This document shows positions 7,717 through 16,600 of a stretch of DNA of 40,469 nt, piece after piece. The notes under the pieces were generated by a model. That model was given only the letters and a program-made list of their open reading frames with translations. It ran no database searches and was not told the origin of the DNA. A program made the position numbers and the translations under genes. The DNA is from Chromatiales bacterium (GTDB lineage: Bacteria > Pseudomonadota > Gammaproteobacteria > JAHELT01). The stretch spans positions 47,821-88,289 of the forward strand of contig JAHELT010000003.1 in NCBI GenBank assembly GCA_024644045.1, in the 5' to 3' direction. Numbering within the stretch: position 1 is the stretch's first letter; each line of letters starts with the position of its first letter.

Positions 7717-8113
7717 TCACTTCGAGGTCGAGCTGGCGGAGCCGGACAGCACCGCGGCCGAGCGGCGCGACGCGTTTCGTATCGGTTCCGATCCGGAGCA
7801 CCCCATTCTCGTCACCATTGCCGGGGTCGAGTACGAGGCAGCCAACATCAGCGCCGGCGGTCTGGCGGTGCGGTCCAGGGAACTGCAGGCCGGCAAGAAG
7901 TACAGCATCCGCCTGCAGCTGCCGTACGGCAGCCCGGTGATCCTCACCGAGCTGCAGGTGGTGAGAATTACCGCGCAGGGCCTGTGCCGGTGCAAGTTCA
8001 TGACCCTGAGCGCACTCTCGCGCGACGCACTGCACCGCTATATTCTGGGCCGGGAAAAGGAGGCGATCCGCATGACCAAGACGCGCCGCGCGCTCACCAC
8101 CGAGCATGAATAG
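7691..8113 (+). CDS. PilZ-domain protein, probable c-di-GMP receptor
   Basis: The product is 140 aa and contains a single PilZ domain. The c-di-GMP-binding signature is intact: an RxxxR (R26-R30 in ERRDAFRIG) and NxSxxG (N52-S54-G57 in NISAGGLAV). The start is TTG at 7691 inside the end of motB (26-bp overlap), with AGGAGA about 8 bases upstream; there is no other plausible start before the PilZ motif. Its fusion to the motAB operon suggests it acts on the stator as a c-di-GMP-dependent brake, similar in idea to YcgR, but it lacks the YcgR-N domain. Confidence 0.85.
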   Translation: MFWRKKKTDHFEVELAEPDSTAAERRDAFRIGSDPEHPILVTIAGVEYEAANISAGGLAVRSRELQAGKKYSIRLQLPYGSPVILTELQVVRITAQGLCRCKFMTLSALSRDALHRYILGREKEAIRMTKTRRALTTEHE

Positions 8114-8172
8114 CTGCGCCGGCTTGGGTATTATCGCCCCCCTGGCTCTCGAAATCCCCTGGACGCTGACAG

Positions 8173-9027
8173 ATGACTCTCGCCAGCCGCGCCGCGGCCG
8201 TTCTGATTCTGGTGTGGCTGCTGGCCGCCGGCTCGGGCTGCATTAACGTTTCGACACGTCTGGCAGACGGCCTGGGCGGCGCCATGCAGCGGCAAACGGA
8301 CATTGCCACGGTGCGCGACGGGGCGCCTGCCTATCTGTTGATGATCGACGGTCTGATCGACGGCGACCCGGAGAACGCACGGCTGCTGATGAGCGGAGCG
8401 CGACTCTACGACAGCTACGCCGGGTCCTTCGTCGATGACGAGGAGCGGGCCCGGCGTCTGGCACAGCGGGCCAGGGACTACGCGCACCGGGCGCTGTGCA
8501 TCGAGCTGGAGAATGTGTGCACCGCGACCGGGGCTCGATTCGAGCCTTACCGGCAGGTGCTGCAGGACGCCGATGACGGCGATGTGTGGGTGCTGTTCGG
8601 CTACGGCGCGGCCTGGGCGGGCTGGCTGCAGGCCAACAGCAGCGACTGGAAAGCCATCGCCGACATCCCGAAAGTACGTGCCACCATGCAGCGTGTGGTG
8701 GAGCTCGACGAGCGTCACGAGCAGGGCGCCGCGTACGTCTACCTGGGCGTGCTCGCGACCCTGCTGCCGCCCGCCATGGGCGGTGAGGCCGAGCGCGGGC
8801 GCGGGTATTTCGAACGGGCGATCGAGATCTCCGGAAACCGCAATCTGATGGCCTACGTGCTGTATGCCAAGCACTATGCGCGGCTGGTCTTCGACCGTGA
8901 GCTCCACGACAGGCTGCTCGGCGAGGTGATCACGCGGGAGATCGGCAGCGATGAATTCACGCTCAGCAACACGCTCGCCAAACGCCAGGCGCAACTGTTG
9001 CTGGCTTCCGGCAAAAACTACTTTTGA
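8173..9027 (+). CDS. TatT-type TPR lipoprotein of a TRAP transporter
   Basis: The product is 284 aa. It begins with an export signal ending in a weak lipobox (LAAGSGC, Cys23). The remainder is helical with TPR-like units (for example RLAQRARDYAHRALCIE and AAYVYLGVLATLLPPAMGG), matching TatT, the T-component of tetratricopeptide-associated TRAP transporters (TPATTs). In the Treponema system TatT is a periplasmic trimer that binds the DctP-type protein. It is followed by dctP, dctQ and dctM on the same strand. The TATTAT at 8129 could be a -10 element, but no -35 is seen. Confidence 0.85.
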   Translation: MTLASRAAAVLILVWLLAAGSGCINVSTRLADGLGGAMQRQTDIATVRDGAPAYLLMIDGLIDGDPENARLLMSGARLYDSYAGSFVDDEERARRLAQRARDYAHRALCIELENVCTATGARFEPYRQVLQDADDGDVWVLFGYGAAWAGWLQANSSDWKAIADIPKVRATMQRVVELDERHEQGAAYVYLGVLATLLPPAMGGEAERGRGYFERAIEISGNRNLMAYVLYAKHYARLVFDRELHDRLLGEVITREIGSDEFTLSNTLAKRQAQLLLASGKNYF

Positions 9028-9118
9028 TCTGTACGCGACTGCATTGCAGAACTCTTCGCGCTTTGCGGTTTCTAAGCACGCAGAGGCGCGACGCGTCCGG
9101 CGGCTCGAGGACGGAAGG

Positions 9119-10129
9119 ATGACACGAAAACTGGCCCAGGTGCTGCTGTACGCGGTTGCATGGGCGGCGCCGATTGCGCAGGCTGAGACCCTGAAGATCG
9201 CCGCCGTGGCCCCCGACGGCACTACCTGGATGAAAGAGATCCGTGCCGGTGCGAGCCGTATTCTCGAGGCGACTCAGGGCCGCGTCGAGCTGAAGTTCTA
9301 TCCTGGTTCGGTGATGGGTAACGATCAAAGCGTGTTACGCAAGATCCGCGTCGGACAACTGCATGGCGGCGTGTTTACCGGTGGCGGTGTTGCGAGCATC
9401 GATCCGAACGCGCGCATCTACAACCTGCCGATGCTGTTCCAGAGCCTCAAGGAAGTGCACTATGTGCGCGATCGCGTCGATGCGGCAATGCGCGAGAGCA
9501 TTGCCGCCAACGGCTTGATCGCGGTGGGCATCGGCGATGGCGGGCTGGGTTACGTCATGTTGAGCGACGCCGCGCACAGCATCGAGGAACTGCGCCAGCG
9601 GCGGGTCTGGATCCCGGAAGGCGACCCGATCACTGCGAAAGTGTTCGAGCTCGCAGGGATCAACGCGGTGCCGCTCCCCCTGTCTGACGTGTATACGGCC
9701 CTGCAGACGGGCCTGCTGGATACGGTAACGACTACCCCGAGCGCGGCCATCGCGTTTCAGTGGCATACGCGCATACGCTACATCATCGATTACCCGCTGG
9801 CTTATGTGAATGGCTATCTGCTGCTGTCCAGCAAGGCGATGCAGCGGTTGTCCGACGCCGATCAGCGGGTCGTGAGCGACGTCATGCGCGATGTTTTTGT
9901 GCGCCTGGACGAGCAGGCCGAGCGCGACAACGAGGGTGCTCTGGAAGCCCTGCGGGCGAACGGCGTGCAGCTTATCCAGCTGTCGGCCGAGGAGCAGCAG
10001 CGCTGGCAGGAAATCGCCGCGCGGGCCGTCGAACATGCGGTTGGTCAAGGGCAGGTATCCAGGGACATGTGGGAGCGCGTGGTGCAGCATGTCGCCGCTT
10101 TCCGCAGCCAGGCGCGCGTGCAGGATTGA
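9119..10129 (+). CDS. dctP: TRAP transporter substrate-binding protein (DctP family)
   Basis: The product is 336 aa. A signal peptide ends at AQA (residue 22) before ETLKIAAVAPDGTTW. The DctP fold is recognisable from FYPGSVMGNDQSVLRKIRVGQ, then LPMLF, and the region after RRVWIPEGDP that contains the binding-site arginine or its equivalent. TRAP binding proteins capture organic acids and deliver them to the DctQM membrane part, using a cation gradient. The substrate cannot be read from sequence; TPATT partners are thought to carry hydrophobic ligands. The ATG at 9119 has GGAAGG directly before it and gives a normal signal peptide. Confidence 0.92.
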   Translation: MTRKLAQVLLYAVAWAAPIAQAETLKIAAVAPDGTTWMKEIRAGASRILEATQGRVELKFYPGSVMGNDQSVLRKIRVGQLHGGVFTGGGVASIDPNARIYNLPMLFQSLKEVHYVRDRVDAAMRESIAANGLIAVGIGDGGLGYVMLSDAAHSIEELRQRRVWIPEGDPITAKVFELAGINAVPLPLSDVYTALQTGLLDTVTTTPSAAIAFQWHTRIRYIIDYPLAYVNGYLLLSSKAMQRLSDADQRVVSDVMRDVFVRLDEQAERDNEGALEALRANGVQLIQLSAEEQQRWQEIAARAVEHAVGQGQVSRDMWERVVQHVAAFRSQARVQD

Positions 10130-10159
10130 CCCGGCGGCGCTCTGGAGCCATTGCGCCAC

Positions 10160-10666
10160 ATGCGAGTCAACCGCGCCACCGGCGTGCGGGCCGTCCGTGT
10201 CCTTCATCAGGTCGAGGATCTGCTGCTGGCCTTGCTGCTGACGGCGATGATCGCGCTGGCCTGCACACAGATCCTGCTGCGTAATTTCTTCGAGTTCTCG
10301 CTGCTGTGGGTCGATCCGCTGCTGCGCGTGATGGTGCTGTGGCTGGGGCTGCTGGGCGCGGTGGTCGCCAGCCGTAACAACCGGCATATCAGCGTGGATC
10401 TGCTCGTCAGATTGGTGCGCGGCGTGCAGCGGCGGGCGCTGGTGACGGTTAACGCCTTGTTCACCAGCGCAGTGTGCGCACTGGTGGCGGTGCACGGCGC
10501 CCGGCTGGTGCAGTTCGAGTACCTGGACCAGACGCGCGCATTCGCCGGCGTTCCGGTCTGGGCTCTGGAAATCATCATCCCGGTCTCGTTTGCGGCGATC
10601 GCCCTGCGCTACGCGCTCTATGCCGCCGCGCAGTGGTGGACGGGCGGGACGCACCTCGGTGAGTGA
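10160..10666 (+). CDS. dctQ: TRAP transporter small permease (DctQ)
   Basis: The product is 168 aa with four membrane helices. The family pattern is present: VLHQVEDLLLALLLTAMIALACTQ-like first helix, RNFFEFSLLWVDPLLRVMVLW, and SRNNRHISVDLL, the conserved RxxxHI loop. It helps DctM assemble and couple to the binding protein. The start could also be TTG at 10151; a GGAG at 10144 fits neither spacing perfectly. It lies between dctP and dctM. Confidence 0.9.
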   Translation: MRVNRATGVRAVRVLHQVEDLLLALLLTAMIALACTQILLRNFFEFSLLWVDPLLRVMVLWLGLLGAVVASRNNRHISVDLLVRLVRGVQRRALVTVNALFTSAVCALVAVHGARLVQFEYLDQTRAFAGVPVWALEIIIPVSFAAIALRYALYAAAQWWTGGTHLGE

Positions 10667-10702
10667 GCCCGGCCGGATCGCCGTGGCCGGTATGCGCACC
10701 GC

Positions 10703-11968
10703 ATGATGCTGGTGTTCATCGTGTTTGCGCTGCTGGGCGCGCCGTTGTTCGTGGTCATCGCTGCCGGCGCGCTGGCGGGCTTTCACAGCGAGGCGGTGGA
10801 TCTGTCGGTGGTCGCGATCGAGATCTACCGGCTCGCCGAGATGCCGGTGCTGCTCGCCATCCCGATGTTCACGTTTGCCGGCTACGTGCTGGGGGAAAGT
10901 CGTGCTCCGCAGCGGCTGGTGCGCCTGTCCAACGCCCTGCTCGGCTGGTTGCCCGGCGGGCTGGCCATCGTCGCGGTGGTGACCTGCGCGCTGTTCACCG
11001 CGTTCACCGGCGCCTCCGGGGTGACCATTGTCGCACTGGGCGCGCTGCTTTACCCGGCGCTCCTGCAGGCGGGTTACTCACAGCGTTTCGGACTCGGGCT
11101 GGTGACCAGCTCGGGCAGCCTGGGGATTCTGTTCGCCCCCTCTTTACCGCTCATCCTGTACGGCGTGGTCGCGCAGAGTCTGGGCGCGCGCGTCAACATC
11201 GATGATCTGTTCATCGCCGGCATTCTTCCCGGAACCCTCATGCTGGTGCTGCTGGCCGGTTACTGCATGCTGCAGAAGCGCAACACCGAAACGAGCCTGC
11301 AGGTGTTCTCGGGTCGTGAGGCATGGCACGCCCTGCGCGATGCGCTGCCGGAAATCCCCCTGCCGTTCATCGTGCTCGGCGGTATCTACGGCGGCATCCT
11401 TGCGGTTTCGGAGGCGGCGGCGGTGACCGCGCTGTATGTGCTGGTGGTCGAGGTGGCGATCAAACGCGAGATAGCCTGGCGCCGGCTGCCGCTGGTCATG
11501 CGTGAGTCGATGACGCTGGTCGGGGGCATCCTGATCATTCTCGGCGTGTCGCTGGCTTCCACCAACTACATGATCGATACCGGGGTGCCGACGCGCATTT
11601 TCGACACTATCCGCGAGTACGTCGACAACAAGTGGACGTTCCTGATTGCCCTGAACCTGTTCCTGCTGGCCCTGGGCACGATGCTCGACGTGTTCTCCGC
11701 GCTGGTGATAATGATCCCGATCATTCTGCCGATCGCGCTGGACTACGGCGTCAGCCCGCTGCACCTGGGGATCATATTTCTGGCCAACATGCAGCTCGGC
11801 TATTTCACACCGCCGATCGGCATGAACCTGTTTATCGCCAGCTATCGTTTCGACAAGTCGATCGTGTATCTGTCCCTGGCGACCTGGCCGTTCTTCGTGC
11901 TGCTCCTGGCGGCGGTGCTGCTGATCACCTACTGGCCCGCGTTGAGCACGTTCTTACCTGCGACCTGA
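10703..11968 (+). CDS. dctM: TRAP transporter large permease (DctM)
   Basis: The product is 421 aa with about 12 membrane helices. Conserved DctM features include AIPMFTFAGYVLGES, the FTAFTGASGVTIVALGALLYP helix-turn, TSSGSLGILFAPSLPLILYG and QLGYFTPPIGMNLFIAS near the C terminus. This is the ion-coupled transport subunit. It ends the TRAP operon; the next gene is convergent, with a 51-bp gap and no evident terminator. Confidence 0.94.
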   Translation: MMLVFIVFALLGAPLFVVIAAGALAGFHSEAVDLSVVAIEIYRLAEMPVLLAIPMFTFAGYVLGESRAPQRLVRLSNALLGWLPGGLAIVAVVTCALFTAFTGASGVTIVALGALLYPALLQAGYSQRFGLGLVTSSGSLGILFAPSLPLILYGVVAQSLGARVNIDDLFIAGILPGTLMLVLLAGYCMLQKRNTETSLQVFSGREAWHALRDALPEIPLPFIVLGGIYGGILAVSEAAAVTALYVLVVEVAIKREIAWRRLPLVMRESMTLVGGILIILGVSLASTNYMIDTGVPTRIFDTIREYVDNKWTFLIALNLFLLALGTMLDVFSALVIMIPIILPIALDYGVSPLHLGIIFLANMQLGYFTPPIGMNLFIASYRFDKSIVYLSLATWPFFVLLLAAVLLITYWPALSTFLPAT

Positions 11969-12019
11969 GCCACCGCGCAGAGCCGTGCTGCGGGATGCTG
12001 ATCGCGGTCGTGAGGACGG

Positions 12020-13672
12020 CTACGGGGTTTCGGCCGCCGGGAGCGTAAAGAAGAACTTCGCGCCTTCGCTGGGTGCGCTTTCCGCCCAGATACGTCCCCC
12101 GTGACGTTCTATCACCCGTGCGGTCGTCGCGAGCCCGATCCCCGTGCCTTCGAAGGCTTCCCGATTGTGCAGCCGCTGAAACGCACCGAACAGCTTACTC
12201 GCGTGGCGCATGTCGAACCCGACGCCGTTGTCGGTAATGCAGAAGATCCATTCCCCGGGCTTCCGGTCGCCGGGCGAGCCGTGCAGCGTGATTCTGGCGA
12301 CCGGTTCCATCGATGTGTACTTGACGGCGTTTCCGATCAGGTTGTCCAGCGCAACCTGTAACAGGTTGGGATCACCCAGTGCGGCCAGGTCGTCGCTGAT
12401 ATCGAAGTCGATGCGCCGCTCGGGATGCTGATCGCGGTGACGGCGCGCAATGTCCTGGGCAAGCCCGGAGATGTCCACCCGCTCGCGGCTCATGTCGCGA
12501 CGCGTCAGTCGCGAGAGTTTCAGCAAGTCGTCGATCAGACGTCCCATATGCTGGCTGGCGGCACGTACACGGCGCAGACAATCCTTGCCGCCGTCGTCCA
12601 GCAGGTCGTTGAAGTCGTCGAGCAGAATCTTGCTGAAACCGTCGATGGAGCGAAGCGGGGAGCGCAGATCGTGAGATACGGAATAGCTGAACGATTCCAG
12701 CTCCTTGAGCGAGGCGCGCAGCGCGGCGGTTCGCTCGTCCACCAGGTCTTCCAGCTGGTCACGGTAGCGGCGCAGTTCCTGCTCCGCTCTTACCCGTGCC
12801 GTCACGTCGTTGGCGGCGATCACCGTGCCGACCAGCGCACCGCTTTCATCGCGCAGCGGTGCGGCCGATCCGTTGATCCAGAACTCGCGCGAATCCTCGC
12901 TCAGCAGGATCGTTTCACGTGAGGCGCTGATCGGCCGCCCCAGCTCCAGGCAGCGGGCAGCGGGGTCGGCGAGCGGTTGGCGCGTCGCGCCATCGACGAT
13001 CCGGAACACTTCTGTAACCGGCTTGCCGCGTGCCTCCCCCAACGCCCACCCGGTGAGCGATTCGGCGACCGGGTTCATGTAGTCCACCTTGCCCTGCGCA
13101 TCGGTGGTAATTACGCCCTCGGCGATCGAGTCCAGCGTGGTCAGCGCACGCTGCTCGCTCAGGTAGAGCTGTGCGGACTGTGTGCGCGCGGTCTCCTCCA
13201 GCTCTTCGCTGTAGCGGCCGAGCAGGTCGCTGCACGCGCGGTGCACGTGCGCGAGCAGCTCACCCGGGTCGCCCAGCTTTTCCACGAACGCAAACGCGCC
13301 GAGATTCACCGCCTGGCGCGCGGAGTCGAAATCACCGTGCGCAGTGTGAATGATGACGTGCGTGGCGCGCGACTGGCGCTTTATCGCATCCAGAACCTGA
13401 ATGCCTGACAGGTTCGGCATTTTCAGGTCGACCACGGCAACGCCGTACGCACCACTGGCGATGCGCTCGATGGCGTCGCTGGGCTCATCGCTGGTTTCCA
13501 CGGTAAAGCCTTCGTCTTCCAGCAGTGCCGCAAGCGTGGCCAGCTGCGACTCGTTGTCGTCCACGACGAACACGTGTTTTACGCGGTGCTTCTCCTGCGG
13601 AAAGGAACTGCGGGCGGGCGCTTGCCCGCCTTTGCTGTGTTGGATCTGCGCGTTGTTGAAAACTGCTGCCAT
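12020..13672 (-). CDS. REC-PAS histidine kinase
   Basis: The product is 550 aa. An N-terminal receiver domain (about 32-150; Asp82 in VVDLKMPNLSG, Lys132) is followed by a helical linker, a PAS domain (about 172-295; ITTDAQGKVDYMNPVAESLTGW), a HisKA domain with His334 in SYSVSHDLRSPLRSI, and a HATPase domain (Asn448, DNGVGF 481-486, GTGIGL 509-514). The receiver upstream of the kinase suggests input from another kinase, most simply the 1275-aa kinase encoded just before it. The ATG overlaps that gene's stop by one base (TAATG), so both are translated from one message. Confidence 0.93.
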   Translation of the reverse strand: MAAVFNNAQIQHSKGGQAPARSSFPQEKHRVKHVFVVDDNESQLATLAALLEDEGFTVETSDEPSDAIERIASGAYGVAVVDLKMPNLSGIQVLDAIKRQSRATHVIIHTAHGDFDSARQAVNLGAFAFVEKLGDPGELLAHVHRACSDLLGRYSEELEETARTQSAQLYLSEQRALTTLDSIAEGVITTDAQGKVDYMNPVAESLTGWALGEARGKPVTEVFRIVDGATRQPLADPAARCLELGRPISASRETILLSEDSREFWINGSAAPLRDESGALVGTVIAANDVTARVRAEQELRRYRDQLEDLVDERTAALRASLKELESFSYSVSHDLRSPLRSIDGFSKILLDDFNDLLDDGGKDCLRRVRAASQHMGRLIDDLLKLSRLTRRDMSRERVDISGLAQDIARRHRDQHPERRIDFDISDDLAALGDPNLLQVALDNLIGNAVKYTSMEPVARITLHGSPGDRKPGEWIFCITDNGVGFDMRHASKLFGAFQRLHNREAFEGTGIGLATTARVIERHGGRIWAESAPSEGAKFFFTLPAAETP

Positions 13673-16600
13673 TAGCCTGCCGCCGCCAGAATGCTGCCCG
13701 CGTTAGGGGCATGTGGAAGAGAAATTGCAAACCACGCTCCCGACCTTGATCCGGTAACGAGTTTGAGCGAGCCTCCGTGGCGCTCGACGATTTCCCGTGA
13801 AATCCACAAGCCCAGGCCGTTGCCCTTGCTCTTGGTCGTGAACAGCGGCTCGAATATGTGCTCGTGATACTCGTCGGGGATGCCGGGCCCGTCGTCCCGC
13901 ACCCAGATGCTGCTCTGCGCCGCGTCCTGTCTGGCACTCACCAGGATGGACCCGCCCTCGCGCAGCGCGTGCACCGAGTTGGTGATGAGGTTCAGCAGCA
14001 CCTGGCGCAAGTGGTCCTTGTCCGCGGCCAACCGCAGGTCGGCGGGTTCGCTGAAGTAACGGAACTCGATATCGAGGTCGCTGCGGCAGCTTTCGAATAC
14101 CTGCCGCACCAGCGATTCGAGATCTATGTCCTGGATCACCGGTACCTTGGCCCGCGTTGTTTCCAGCAGGTCGCTGATGATCTTGTCCGCCGCGTTGATC
14201 TCCTTGTCGATGATCGCCAGCTGTTCCAGCCAGCGCGGTTCCTGGTGCGGCGTTTTGCGTTTGAGGTAGTAGGCGGCGTTGCGCACGGCGCCAAGCGGGT
14301 TACGCAACTCGTGGCTGACGGTCGCCACCAGCCGGCCGATGGTAGCCAGCCGCTCCTGCTGAAGCAGCTCCTTCTGCGCGGCTTCGAGCTCCCGGGTGCG
14401 TTCGGTGACCAGTTCCTCGAGTGAGTGCTGGTGCTTCTCCAGCTCGCGCTCGGTCAGCACGCGGTGGGTGATGTCGCGGCCTATGCCGCGATACCCGAGG
14501 AAGCTGCCGTCGCTGTCGAACAGCGGCTTGCCCTGGTCGTAGATGATCAGCAGGCTGCCGTCGCTGCGGGTAAGTTCGATTTTCAGCGCGTAGGAACGCC
14601 TGGCGCGCACATCGGCGACGTGCTGATGCCAGTCCGGCATGTTGCTGGAGAGCGTGTCACGGTACGCTTCGAGCCGCGATCTGCCGAGGAACTCCGCGTT
14701 GTCACGGCCCACGATGTGCGCATGGTTTTCCGAGATGTAGGTGAAGCGAAGTGCGCTGTCCGTCTCCCAGAACCAGTCGGCCGCCGTCGATGCAAAATCA
14801 CGGAAGCGCTCTTCGCTGCGCTTGACGGCTTTCTGTGCGAGCATCTGCTCGGTGACGTCTCGCCCCGCACCGCGGTAGCCGACGAACTCGCCGTTGCTGT
14901 CGAACATGGGTTTGGCGCTGTTCGAAAGAATGCGCTGCTGACCATCGCTGCGCTTCCAGATCAGCTGCATCTCGGTGAACGGCTTCCGCGCCGCCGCGGC
15001 CATCACGTAGTGCGCGTTGATTTCGGCGATGTTTGCTACGTATCGCTCATACAGGGCTTCGCGCGTGGTTCCCAGTATCTGCCGCGCGTCGATCCCGGTG
15101 ACTTCCTGAAACTTGCCGTGCACCAGTGTGAAGCGCATGTTGCGATCGGTCTCCCAGAACCAGTCGGCGCTGGTTTCCGCAAAGTCGCGAAACCGCTGCT
15201 CGCTTTCCACCCGGTCGCGCTCGTCGAGCTGGCGCGCGATCTCACCGGCCACCCAGCGTCCCATCAGCTCCAGGATGCGTACTTCACTGCGCTTGAAGGG
15301 CCGTTCGCGCGGCTCCTGGCTGGCAAATACCAGGGTGCCGTAGAACGAGCCGCGCACGTGCAGCGGTATACCGACGTAAGTGCGCATGCCGAACTTGCGG
15401 TGGCACGGGTGGTTGCCGAGGCCGGCCTCCACGACGTCCGGGTAGACCGCGGCTTTGTGGGTGCCGATCGTGAACCCGCAAAACGTATCCGCGAGCGCAA
15501 ACCGCTCGCCCGCCGTGAACGCTCCGTCGGGGGTGACGGCGCTCATGATTTCGAAAGTCTGATCGCTGAGCCGGGTGAGTATGCCGATCGGCAGATCGAA
15601 GTACAGGCAGCCGGCGCCGAGCAGCGCCTGTGTCCGCGCCTCGAACCCGAGGTCCTGTTGCGAGGAGAAATCGTGCAGGGAATGCAGAATCCACTCCGCT
15701 TCGCGCTGCTCGGTAATGTCGATCAGCGTGGTCTGCACGGCGCGTTCGCCGTTCCACTGTGTGCGCGTGGTGCGCATCTGCACCTCGACCGGGTGCCCGT
15801 CACGGTGGCGCATCTCGGCAGTGCAGACGCTGGGAGAAGTGTCGCTTTGCAGGCAGGCCACACCGATATCCCGCACCCGCTTGCGCGCGTGCTCGGCGAA
15901 CAGCACCTGCATGTCAGGTAACGCGAGCAGTGCTTCGGCTGTGTATCCGAACATGCCGGCGAATGCGGGATTGACGTACAGCGGCCTGAAGTCGCGATGT
16001 ATGACAATGCCTTCGAGAGAGCCTTCCGCGAGACGCCGGAAGTTCTCCTCACTTTCGCGCAGCGCCGCCTGGACCTTCTTGCTTTCGGTGACGTCCAGAT
16101 AGGTGCTCTGAATTGCCGGCTCACCGTTCCAGGTGATCAGCCTGACGACATTCAGCACCGCCATAGAGGTGCCGTCTTTGCGTAGCGCACGAACCTCATA
16201 GGCGTCCGGCACGGACTCGCCGCGCATCCGCGCCTCGCGGAAACGCTCCAGCATCGCTAGCTCGTCGGTTTCGAAAAGCGCTCGCAGCGAAGTCAGTCCG
16301 CGCACCTCGTCCAGTGACTGATAGCCGAACATCGTGAGAAAGCGCGGATTGACGTAGAGCGCCTGCCAGTCGCGGTGAATGATGATGCCCTGTGCCGATC
16401 CATCCACCAGGTCGCGGTAGTTCATTTCGCTTTCGCGCAGATCCTGCACCGCTTTGCGCCGCTCCAGCTCCGTGGCCAGGCGGTTCGCGTAAACACCGAG
16501 CAGCGTTTCGCTGAAGCGCCCTCCGTGCATCGGCTGAGGATCCATCACGGCCACGATGCCCGTCGCTTCACCGCGTTGGTTCACCAGCGCCGCCGCCATG

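Noticed and set aside
9335-10786. A 483-codon minus-strand frame opposite dctP-dctQ
   Set aside because: It has His/Gln/Arg-rich low-complexity composition and runs across two recognised genes.
14425-15921. A 498-codon plus-strand frame opposite the large kinase
   Set aside because: The kinase on the other strand has complete domains; this frame is a high-GC shadow with no recognisable domain.
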